Assembly (NCBI RefSeq): GCF_007565055.1
Contig: NC_044553.1
Span: forward strand, 103,329,858 to 103,393,857
Reading direction: 5' to 3'
DNA: 64,000 nucleotides
Source of the DNA: Rhinopithecus roxellana
Lineage: Eukaryota > Chordata > Mammalia > Primates > Cercopithecidae
Shown: positions 12,885-24,400 of the stretch, in pieces
Layout of the letters: every line of letters begins with the position of its first letter
Position numbering within the stretch: position 1 is the first letter of the stretch
The notes under the pieces: generated by a model
What the model saw: only the letters and a program-made list of their open reading frames with translations
Databases searched by the model: none
Told to the model about the DNA's origin: nothing
Program-made: the position numbers and the translations under genes

Positions 12885-13078
12885 TTGCTGGGGCTGCCAT
12901 AACAAAATACCATAGACTAGGTGGCTTAAATAACAGAAATTTATTTTTTCACAGTTCTGCAGGCTAGAAATCCAAGATCAAAGACATGATTAACTTCATC
13001 ACCTCTCTCCAGTCCCTATCATCAAATATAGTCACATTCTGAGGTACTGGGGGCAAAGTTTCAATATATGAATTTTGG
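12885..13078 (-). mobile_element. MLT1 LTR fragment (MaLR)
   Basis: TATTAGTTTGCTGGGGCTGC, ACAGAAATTTATTTTTTCAC and the far-end CATTCTGAGGTACTGGGGG match an antisense MLT1 LTR. The middle is deleted. Confidence 0.78.
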
Positions 13079-13366
13079 TCTGGGTGTGGTGGCTTATGCC
13101 TGTAATCCCAGCACTTGGGATTACAGCGGGCAGATCATGAGGTCAGGAGTTCAAGACCAGCCTGACCAACATGGTGAAGCCCTGTCTCTATGAAAAATAC
13201 AAAAATTAGCTGGGCATGGTGGCATGCACCTGTAATCCCAGCTACTCAGGAGGCTGAGGCAGGAGAATCCCTTGAACCCAGGAGACGGAGATTGCAGTGA
13301 GCCAAGATCGCACCACTGCACTCCAGCCTGGGCAACCGAGTGAGACTCCGTGTCAAAAAATAAATA
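13079..13366 (+). mobile_element. Alu with internal rearrangement
   Basis: Alu starting TCTGGGTGTGGTGGC. GCACTTGGGATTACAGCGGGCAG replaces the usual left-arm text. Confidence 0.9.
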
Positions 13367-13367
13367 A

Positions 13368-13404
13368 ATTGTGTGTGTGTGTGTATATATATATGTATAT
13401 ATTT
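13368..13404 (+). repeat. (TG)n/(TA)n microsatellite in Alu tail
   Basis: GTGTGTGTGTGTGTATATATATATG replaces the poly(A) tail of the preceding Alu. Confidence 0.85.
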
Positions 13405-13704
13405 TGTCCCATAACAGATCATATAAAGTTTCTGTACCTATGAAATAGAAAGCAAGACTTTGGCCCACGATGACCAGTGGGGAACTACCCCTGTTAAGCC
13501 CTAACTGACACGCCAGCCACAACTCCTATACTTCATCCATAGACAACATAAGGAACATTCATTTTCTCTAACCCCATTCTGAGCATTCATGTTCTTTTTA
13601 AAATAAATTTCCTCATCTTTAGCAACTAAAATAGTTTGCATTCCAATTTAGCAAGAAACCACATAAATCCTAAGTAATGTATTAATTCATCCTACATCCA
13701 TTTT

Positions 13705-14009
13705 CTTTTTTTTTTTTTTCTTTCTTTCTCTGGAGACGGTCTCACTCTGTCACCAGACTGGAATGCAGTGGCACGATCTCCGATCTCCGCTCACTATAAC
13801 CTCCCACGTTCAAGCGATTCTCTTGCCTCAGCTTCCCGAGTAGCTGGGACTACAGGCGCGTGCCACCATGCCCAGCTAATTTTTATATTTTTAGTAGAGA
13901 TGGGGTTTCACCATGTTGGTCAGGCTGATCTCAATCTCTTAACCTTGTGATCTGCCCGCCTCGGCCTCCCAAAGTGCTGGGATTACAGGTGTGAGCCACG
14001 GCGCCCAGC
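13705..14009 (-). mobile_element. Alu
   Basis: Complete minus-strand Alu with target duplication TCCTACAT(C/T)CATTTTCTT on both sides. Confidence 0.95.
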
Positions 14010-14116
14010 CTATCCTACATTCATTTTCTTATAAGATAAATTCATTTTAGTTCAGTTTTATTGTACCAGATTTACCGGGTCCAAAAACAAAAACAAAAAC
14101 AGTTAACTTCTCCTCT

Positions 14117-14359
14117 AGGTGTTAAGTAGATTTTTTCTCATTCTCTTAACTCTTATTGTAACGGAAATTAAAGTACACAAGACCATCAAAAATACGTGAT
14201 TTGGTTGTACCCTAAATATGGGGCACATGTCCTCAGGACCTCCTGAGGCTGTGTCATGGGGAAAAAAAAATAACATACATACACATATATATTCCAGCCA
14301 GTTGTGCTGCCATATTGAAGGTTTCAATTCTTTTTACTGTTCCTGAAGCTTTGGAAGTT
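14117..14359 (+). repeat. Local direct repeat, copy A
   Basis: Shares CTCTTAACTCTTATTGTAAC, CACAAGACCA, TTGTACCCTAAATAT, TGTGCTGCCATATTGA and TGTTCCTGA with copy B 1.7 kb away. Copy A has about 70 extra nt in its middle. Confidence 0.8.
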
Positions 14360-14936
14360 TTTCTTCATTTTAAATAATTATTAATGAGGCATACATGGTT
14401 CTGCAACTGGTGTTCCAAGTAATGCATACATCAGAACAACTTTTACATGAAGAAGGCTGCAAAAAGTACTCAGTGTCCAGCCCACCAATATGAACAGTGA
14501 TAAAGGGGACAAATCAGGAGTGTGCCATTACTATTTGCCAATAATTACTAGTTGAAGAATTGCATTAGTGATACTTAGACAGTACCTCTTTTTACAAACT
14601 GGGAAACAGCAGGAGGGGATGGAACGAACATGAAAAACTAGGAGCTGTGACAATAAAGGTCCAGAAATTGATCCTGAGACAGAAGCTGATCACAGACACA
14701 GGAGCAGCAGCAGCCACTACATCACATTTTGGAGTTTCTAACAATTTTCCTAAATTAAACTTTATGACCAGACATCTAACAGCAAACTGCCAACAACAAA
14801 ATATATTTTATAGCATTTTAGTCATAGATAAGCATATGCTTTTCTGAATCTTAATATTATGGTAGAATACTACATATGATATAAATACTAAAGTTTTAAA
14901 AGTCAATGTACTAAATCAGTTTTAAAATATTTTCTA
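14360..14936. other. Intergenic DNA, nothing recognised
   Basis: Unique-looking AT-rich sequence between repeat copy A and an Alu. A GCAGCAGCAGC run lies near 14,703-14,715. Confidence 0.4.
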
Positions 14937-15240
14937 GGCCAGGTGCAGTGTCTCACCCCTGTAATCCCATCACTTTGGGAGGCCAAGGCATGTGGATCAC
15001 CTGAGGTCAGGAGTTTGAGACCAGCCTGGCCAACATGGCGAAACCCCGTCTCTACTAAAAATACACAAATTAGCTAGGCACGGTGGCATGCACCTGGAAT
15101 CCCAGCTACTCAGGAGGCTGAGGCAGGAGAATCACTTGAGCCCGGGAGGTGGAGGCTGCAGTGAGCCAAGATCGTGCCACTGCACTCCAGCCTGGGTGAC
15201 AGAGTGAGACTCCATCTCCAAAAATAAAAATAAAAAAACA
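14937..15240 (+). mobile_element. Alu (AluS-like)
   Basis: Complete Alu with direct repeat ATTTTCTA on both sides and an AAAATA-type tail. Confidence 0.93.
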
Positions 15241-15499
15241 AAGATTTTCTATTTAGAATTTCATAACTTACACTGTACCTTTTAATCAAAGTACAATATA
15301 TATGCATATATTTTAAAATTAAGTATAACTTAGCTGTCTTGAACATCTAAATATACTGCAGAAAGTGCCGGGATTACAGGTATGAGCCACCGCACCCAGG
15401 CCACCCCATATCTATTAATGTAAACCAATTCAAATCTTTCTTAGAAGTGGATAGGTTATAAAAAGAACTAAATACACATAAGTAATCCAAGACACTACA

Positions 15500-18400
15500 A
15501 ATCACACTCAAACACATCTTTTTATTATATACTAAATTTAAAAATACAAATCTTATTAAAAATGCTTATCAAATATTGTATACATAAGTACTGTCAAATA
15601 CTATTGAGTTATGACATTATGTACATTTGCTAATGTTAATTAGAAACAGAATAATGTAATATCACTTTGCTGACACTGACTTTCAGAAGTTAAATGTTTT
15701 AAAATTTGGCAACTATGAAGTAGTGATCTGCACAGGAAGATGTTTGGAGAGGTAAAATAATAATAAAACAAACGGAATAACGCAGATATTTCTGCAGTAA
15801 GTGTTAATGAGTACATTTCTTCCTTATCCTCTTAACTCTTATTGTAACAGAAATTAAAGTGCACAAGACCACCAAGAATACTCCATTTGGTGTACCCTAA
15901 ATATATACTACAGCCGGCTGTGCTGCCATATTGAGGGTTTTAATTCTTTGTACTGTTCCTGAGGTTTTGGAAGTTAATTTTGAATGTGGCTAAGGGAAGG
16001 GAGGCCAACACTTTCTAAATTGCACCAAATGGCCTTAAAGTGTAGAAATACCAAAGATAAAAATATTAATTTGGAAACAGATTCAAGGAAATAATCCCTG
16101 TCTACTTTGCCCTAGGAATAAAATTAGAATAGGACACAGTTTTACCTCTGGAAAATGCTCACTAAAATCTGTTTCAAAAGACCAGACATGTACAGCAAGC
16201 ACAATACTGTCAGTTATTGTTCACCACTTATATACTGCATCATAAATATCAGGTATAAATACCTGCCTCTAAAGGGGCACTAGAAATACAGGTAGAAGCA
16301 TGTGATCACTTTACACTAATTTTACTCATTAGGTATAATTTGTAAAAATAGGTCACCGCCCCACCATACAATCAAGGAAGAGGAAAAGAAAAGTTGCTAT
16401 TCTACAAAAGTGCTCCTTTTAGCTTTCAAACCCAATAGCTTAATTTTGGGTAAAACAAGATTGTAAGGTACGGCCATCAGTTCTAAATAAGCTGATGATG
16501 CCATATATACATCCTCATATATATACATATATATATATACTTATATATATATGTTTAAATTTCAGTTCTGATTTAACACTAATGTACTAGTACAAACCAT
16601 TCATAGGAAACATTTTATCGGCCTTATTTACAAACACACAATGAATGACAAAGATATGGAAAATTTTTAAAATTGCAGATAAATGTAGTCATAGTTTACT
16701 AAAGATAAAACAAATTTGCATAACTTTTTTAAAAACCAAAGAAAAATCTTTAGAAAGAAACCTCTACCATATACAGTATATCTGTTGGTCATCAGACCTA
16801 AGAGGCAAATCAACGTAAGGATCATGATAAAATTTGTATTACTGTTTCTTTTAATAACATATCAATGAGATCTACTTAGAGTACTACCTACAAATACACA
16901 TTCTCTCATGATTCAGTGAGAATATTAAGTTATTGAATACATTTTTTTTACTCTCATGGCACATTACATTTGGTAACACTAATAAGGTAAATTTAGATAA
17001 CACTTAAATCATGATTATGAATGTTTAATTGAATATTTTCCTTTCTGTAGCTGTGAAATGTAAAGCTTAGATTTGCTTCCATCAGGCCTCTTAAACCAAA
17101 CTTCATCATGGTTAATTGTTGTAATTACAGCACTAAAAAGGAAAAAAAAAAAGAATGAATGAATGAATTACAATATGTCTCCTCAATTCATTTTAGAGTA
17201 TTACCTATATAAAACCAAAATAAACTGGCCTACAACAGTAGACTCTGGTATATAATTGTCATTTACCAGAATGCTGCATATCAGCAGTGCATGCTGCCAA
17301 AAATATCACATTCAGCAATACTTAGTAGATCATCCTTCTTTTCTTAATAGAGTTGGTAAAATTTACTATTAGCACTATTAAAAGCACGTTCTTCCTACTC
17401 CATCCCCACCCCACCTCTTAAAAAAAAAAAACAAAACTGGAGTTTAAAGGCACTACTTATCTGGTATCATACAACTCATGTCAGCCCTGGCTTCAGAAAA
17501 TCTTTCAAATACTAATCTCTAATTCCCAATGTCAAACCATCTACAGTACTTATACCAGTTTTTTTTTTTTTTTTACACTACTAATCTTTACATAAAAAGA
17601 TCTACTTCTTGAAATAGATGTGTATTTTATTCTTTTTTTTATTATTTATTTTTTATTTATTTATTTTGAGACACAGTCTCACTCTGTTGCCCAGACTGGA
17701 GTGCAGTGGTGTAATCTCAGCTCACTGCAACCTCTGCCTCCCAGGTTCAAGTGATTCTCCTGCCTCAACCTCCCAAGTAGCTGGGATTACAGGCACATGC
17801 CATCATTGCCCAGCTAATTTTTGTATTTTCAATAGAGATGGGGTTTCACAATACTGGCCAGGCTGGTCTTGAACTCCCGACCTCGTGATCCACCCTCCTC
17901 GGTTTCCCAAAGTGTTGGTATTACAGGTGTGAGCCACTGCACCTGGCCTAATTATTTATTTTTTAAAGAGTGAATAGGAATTTTTTTTTTCGAGACTGGG
18001 TCTCTCTGTCACCCAGGTTGAAATGCCACAATCAGGGTTCAACCTCCCAGGCTCAAGTGATCTTCTCACCTCAGCCTGAGTAGTTGGGACTAAGGGCACC
18101 TGCCACCACACCTGAATAATTTTTTTACTTTATAGAGACGGGGTTCTCTACAAAAAGACCAGCTAGGGCTGGTCTCAAACTCCTTGGCTCAAGTGATTCT
18201 CCTGCCTTGGCCTTCCCAAGTAATGGAATTACTACAGGAAAGAGCTATTGTACCTGGCCTCATCTCTTTTTAAACAACTTTTATGCTAAGTAGTGGTAAA
18301 ATATCTCAAAAACAATAAAATAAATAGAAGAATCCAGGAGTATCATATATAAACTAGTAGTTAGTTCAATGAGCTTCTATGAGAAAAGCTATTATACGCA

Positions 18401-21400
18401 ATGTCCTAAAAATTTAAAGACAAAATTATAATCTTACAATTAAAACCACTGTATTTGGAAAATGCGTACTGTAGACTAAACTCAAGTTGTTTTATTTACC
18501 ACTGATACCTACAAAACTATATTTTGTTACCATAGAAGGTACTACTCTGAGAATTAAATCCTACATCACTGGAGAATGAAAGATGATGAACATTAATATT
18601 TTCAAAAGGTCACAACCAGATAAAACTTAGAAGGCTATATAAATAGTTTCATAAACTTTATTTAAGCCTAGACATATTATTAGGACTTTTAAAAGGCAGT
18701 TTTCAAGTTACACTTCGTTGTTGTTGTTATTGTTAGAGAGACAAGGTCTCACTCTGTTGCCCAGCCTGGAGTACAGTGGTGTGGTGAAATGAGGCCAAAA
18801 GCCTCAAACTCTTGGGCTCAAGCGATCCTCCTGCCCAAGCAGCTAGGACTATAAGCACACACTGCCATATCTGGCGAATTTTTTTTTATTTTTTGTAGAA
18901 ACAGGGTCTTGCCAAGTTGTTCAAGCTAGTCTTGAACTCCTGACCTCATGCAATCCTCCTGCCTCGTCTTCCCAAATTGCTGGGATTACAGGTGTGAGCC
19001 ACAGCACCCAGCCCTAGGTTATACTTTAATTATTATTAATCTTGAGGGTTTTATTAATTTTCCATTTATTTCCTACTCTAATTGATACAAATTCTTTTTA
19101 TCTAAAATACTCTAACACATCCAAAAAAGTTAAACATTACTAGTTCCACCAAAAATTCATAACAGTCTGGTTTAAGGGTCATTATAGCACAATCCTAACA
19201 ATTCACCTACTAGAAGAATTAAGAAACAGGATCAGCTACCTGGCTAAATAATTTCAACATTTCCCCTTGCATTAAAGTTTGTGTTCGTAAACTTAATATG
19301 AAGTCTGGTTCATACATATTAACACTGCTGTACACACATGTAATCAAGCCATATGTCAAGTGAAAAAAAAGGATCTACAAACAACTAATGATATAGGTAC
19401 ACTATGGAGGCAGGAAATATTTCATTGACAACAATGTCGTAAACGACAATACTGAGCAACACTGAAATAATAATAAAGGCTTTTTTACCTTGTAGGACAT
19501 TCATCCTTTTTATCTATACATATTGTTTGTCCACGTATATACCATTCACCATCATAATATAGTCTTCCCTCTTCAGATCTAGCACTGTGCAGATGTTTTT
19601 CCAGTTTCACAGGTGCTAAAGGGATCAGTTCAAAAACTGTTATATTAATAAAACACTGTCAGAAGAACAAAGGGTCAGAATATTAAGAATATCAATCCAT
19701 GCATATGTAAAAAAGGACTAAAAATATTTCTTAAATAACAAACCTAAAATGTAATAAAAAGATTTATTCCTTACATTCTTTTACATAATCATTAAGTTTT
19801 TAATATAACTACTAAAAGCTAAACAATGAACAATAAATCATCAATTGATTAATCAAGTACCAGAAGGGGAAGCAGGTATGTTATCAATTATTAGTGCTAA
19901 TTTTAAGTAGTATATAAAATATAAATTGCCATATTTCAATTGAAAATTATACTTATTCTTTCCCCTGCAGGCATCTGATATATATCAAAAGAAGCAGAGT
20001 TTAATACATGTTCCAAGTGTTCCCCAGGCTTTTAATTCTAAAAAGGAAATGTCCTAAGTACAACTTCTATTTTTAAATTCCAGAAATCATCTGGCATTAG
20101 TCAGATAACTCATACAGGAAAAATAATCTTTTTTATGGAAACACAGTGTCAAAAGCATACCATGAAGTCATTCAAATGTTAGCTCCTGAGAGGGCTTCCC
20201 TAACTACTCTACCCACTCCTCAGCTAATTGTTATCTCAACTGCACAGTTCTTTTAGAGTAATTACTATAATCTGTAACTATTGTCTTAACTGTTTATCTA
20301 CATATATATGATTCCACCTCCCCTAAAGAGGCTCCAGGAGGTCCATCTTTTTTTTTTTACCATTGTATCCTCAAGGCCTAAAATACCATCTGGTATATTC
20401 TTTCATTTAACAAATGTTGTCTGAACACTTCCTATACACAAGGAATTATGCTGGGGAAAAAGCTGTGACCAAAAGAGATACGGTTCTAGCCTTTGTGGAG
20501 CTTACAATCCAGTTAGGAGACAGACAAAATTAAAAAGTACAAATTGAGGCCGGGAACGGTGGCTCACGCCTGTAATCCCAGCACTTTGGGAGGCTGAGGC
20601 GAGTGGATCACAAGGTCAGGAGATCAAGACCCTCCTGGTTAACATGGTGAAACCCCGTCTCTACTAAAAATACAAAAACTTAGCCGGGTGTGGTGGCGGG
20701 CGCCTGTAGTCCCAGCTACTCCGGAGGCTGAGGTAGGAGAATGGCGGGAACCCAGGAGGCGGAGCTTGCAGTGAGCCGAGACCGCGCTACTGCACTCCAT
20801 CCAGCCTGGGCGACAGAGCGAGACTCCGTCTCAAAAAAAAAAAAAAAAGTACAAATTGAGTGAAGTGCTATAAGTAAAACTAATAGGATACAATGCTGAA
20901 GATAACAAGAGTGGGAGGGAGACACACTCAACTATGATAATGAGATTCTCAAAAGGAATCTATTACCCAAAAATGTTAAGAACCACTGCTCTACAGGTCT
21001 AGGCAGCTGCTCTGGCGTTAATTCCCCAGGGCAAATACTGCTGCAATTTCCTCACATAATACAAAGTTTAAAGGAATCACTGGGTTAAAAATAAAATGGA
21101 ATTTTTTTTTCTTCTTAGAGATGGAATCTTGCTCTGTTGCCCAGTGTAGTGGTGTGATCATGGCTCACTGGAGCCTCGACCTCCAGGGCTCAAGTGATCC
21201 TCCCACCTTAGCCTCCCAAGTAGCTGAGACTACAAGTACACACCGCCAAGCCTGACTAATTTTTGTATTTTTTGTAGAGATAGGGTCTCATCATCTTGTC
21301 CAGGCAGGTCTCAAACTCCTGGGCTCAAGTGATCCTTCTGCCTTGGCCTCCCAAAGTGCTGGGATCACGCTAGGCATAAGCCACCATGCCCAGCCTAGAA

Positions 21401-24400
21401 CAGAAATTGGTCTCTTACATATGACTTAAGCTGTTTAAATGTGACTAGAAATTCCTTTCCTAAGTATTTCAAATATGTTTTTCTTTTTAATCTAGCTTCA
21501 TTGTCCTTAGAAGGATTAGGAAATCTCACCTATAGTGAAAGAAGGCAGAAATGGAGAAACTTATCCTAAACACTAATGTCCATCACATTTTGGCAGTGAT
21601 TTTAGACTTTAAAAAAAAAAAATCAAGGAAGTGTACCTTGATATGAATTTTACTAAGGCATATCAGAATGTGTAAATGTCAGCATTCTGATCTCTCTCCT
21701 CAGAAAATGCACATGCAGAGTTTTGCATATAATTTCAGAGGATTCACAGAATCTCTGAAGCCAACCCACAAATTCCAAATACCTCCGCTACAGAATGACA
21801 GAGCCCATAAGAAACACCGCATAAATACTTTTTGAGTTACTGATCCAGTATTAGCAATAAGAATGTAGCTGAACACTGAAAGAATTATACCACATTCAGA
21901 AATTTTGAAACTTTTACATGAAACAATGACTTCAGAAGAATTCCTCATAATTTCAGGTACGGTGTTCACTGATGAAATAAAACCACTGATGGGAGAGTTC
22001 TTTAGTATGTAGATGATTTAACAACCCTGATTCAACAAGTCTCCAAAGAGAGTATTTCTCAACTCAGACTAAATGACTTACGTTCCGTTTTCACTCTGTG
22101 TGGTCCCAATGTAGCCATTGCCTTAATGAAAAAAAAAAAAAGGAAGAAAGAAGTCTGAGTTCAGACTGAAAATATATTTTGGTGTCTATTTAATATATAC
22201 AATACTACTGATTAAGTCCAGAACAAAGACAGTAAAGTATAACCATTAGCTGCTCTAATAAATTTTTAATGTCTAAGATTATAAAGAATATGAGGGATAA
22301 CAATTTCTCCTAGAGATGTTTTTAATACCTGAAATAATCTCTAACTCTCAACTAAGAAATTTACAAAAATGAAAAATTATAATATGGAAAACAAGCCTCC
22401 ACTTTTAGGCAAGAACAGAAAAGACTATAATTCTTGAATGTTTAATGACAGGATGCAAGACACATAAGGATTCAAATGTTCTTTTGTTCAACAAATATTT
22501 ATCAAGTGTTTTCTATAAGCCAGAACCAGCCAAAGGACTAGGCACAGATGGTGATGTTATTATTTTTAGGCAAACTAAACAAATGTTTTTTGGACTTTTT
22601 CATAAATTATTAGTTATATTATAACAGAAAAAATACAAACTGCTGACATGTCTCTAACCCTTAAAATATCCTTGTAGTTCACTGTTATCTGTAATAGTAT
22701 TAAATTGCCTTATAAAAATGTTGCAAAAGCAAAGCATATTTACAATAATCATATTTTGATGTACTAATAAAAAAACATAGAATCTTAAAAAGACTATAAA
22801 AATACACTTGTGTTCCACTGCTCTTTAATCATACCTTCCTAATTGTTGTCCAGTCTTCAAGAATATCAAGATCTTGTAGCATATAAACTATATAGGGACG
22901 TTGAATAGTCAAGGTCAATTTAGCTGTAAGAATAACACACTTTGAATTGTATTTCCAAAGTACTATGTTTCAGCAAATGGAACAATGATTTATGGGCATA
23001 ATGCTTTGGCATCCTAAATTCTAACTTCAAATTATTCTTCAAGCCACTTAGTACCAGCATAAACACAGTCTAGTACTTCTGATGTCATAACTACATGCCC
23101 TTAATTCCACGATACCATTGATTGTAATATATGTCACTAACCTAATCACTGGTTTTCAAGGTGGAGGGGAAAAGATGGGGGTAGAGGGATGGTACCATAG
23201 GGAATGCCAAAACTGAATATACATATTAATTTATACTCCAATTTCAGAAACACGTAAAAATGTTTTTTAAAAGTACATGAGTCTAGGCGCAGTGGCTCAT
23301 GCCTGTAATCCTAGCACTTTGGGAAGGCCAACACGGGTTTGAGCCCAGGAGTTTGAGACCAGTCTGGGCAACATGGCAAAACCCCATCTCTACAAAAAAT
23401 ACAAAAATTAGCCAGGCGGAGTGGCACGTGCCTGTAGTCCCAGCTACTCAGGAGGCTAAGGTGGGAGGAGCACCTGAGCCCGAGAGGTTGAAGCTAAGGT
23501 GAGCCATGATTGTGCCACTGCACTCCAGCCTGGTGGCACAGTGAGACCCTGTCTCAAAAAGACAAAAAAGTACACGAGAATTAAACAATCATACCGTATA
23601 CTAAATGGGTGTTTCACATCAAAGCCCTTGGTGAACGACAAGTCACATTAATTTTCAAAGTTGAGATCATGATTGAATTTCTTCTCCTCTCCCACCTCTC
23701 TTGACCTAAAGGATATACTATATCTTCTGTCTTCAGTCGTTTTATAAATAAATCATCTTTTGCTTATTACAGGATCATGCAAATAAAGTCAATGTTTACA
23801 AATAAAAGTTATAAAGGCATGCACAATGGAAAAATGTACATCAAGGAAAAAAGAAACAGAAAATTTGGAAAAGGATATCTGAAACAACAACTGGCTTCTT
23901 TTTGTCAGGACTGAAAGGATCCTTCCTCTTTTTTCTTGACTGAAGCTCATCATTCCACAGCTCTGGCAGGTAAATAAAGATTAAGTATTAGTGGGTTTCT
24001 GGTGAACGAAGGAGAAAAAAAGACTGTAATTTTACAGTGGCTATTTAGTTACATGTAAAAATGTACAAAACTTCATTGGCAGCTAGGTATATATACATTA
24101 AGCTGTACATAATTTCATGAGCGCTACGTGTTTAACTTTTCCTCTGCCTTTATTAAAGCAAAAATCAACTTGGCACTTAATGACTAAGAACTGATTACCA
24201 TACTGTCATACACTTTGTAAAATTTATATTACATGCATTGTCTCACCTAATCCTCAAAGCTACCACTGAGGTAGGTATTCTTATTATTTTCCTTTTACAG
24301 ACAAGGAGATTGATTTAGAAAAGTGAAGTAACTGTCCATGGTCACCAGACTAGTAGGTGAGGGAGCACTGGCACTAGGCTCAGCTTATCTGACTCCCCAT

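Larger units (their letters stand above)
15500..17014 (-). other. BRMS1L: BRMS1L 3' UTR (predicted extent)
   Basis: AT-rich sequence from the stop codon to a candidate AATAAA at 15,526-15,521, about 1.5 kb. It has no Alu, unlike the DNA on both sides, which fits constraint on a 3' UTR. It contains a TA-rich tract (about 16,504-16,555), three Pumilio-type TGTANATA sites and one copy of a local direct repeat. The end is an inference; earlier or later poly(A) sites are possible. Confidence 0.65.
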
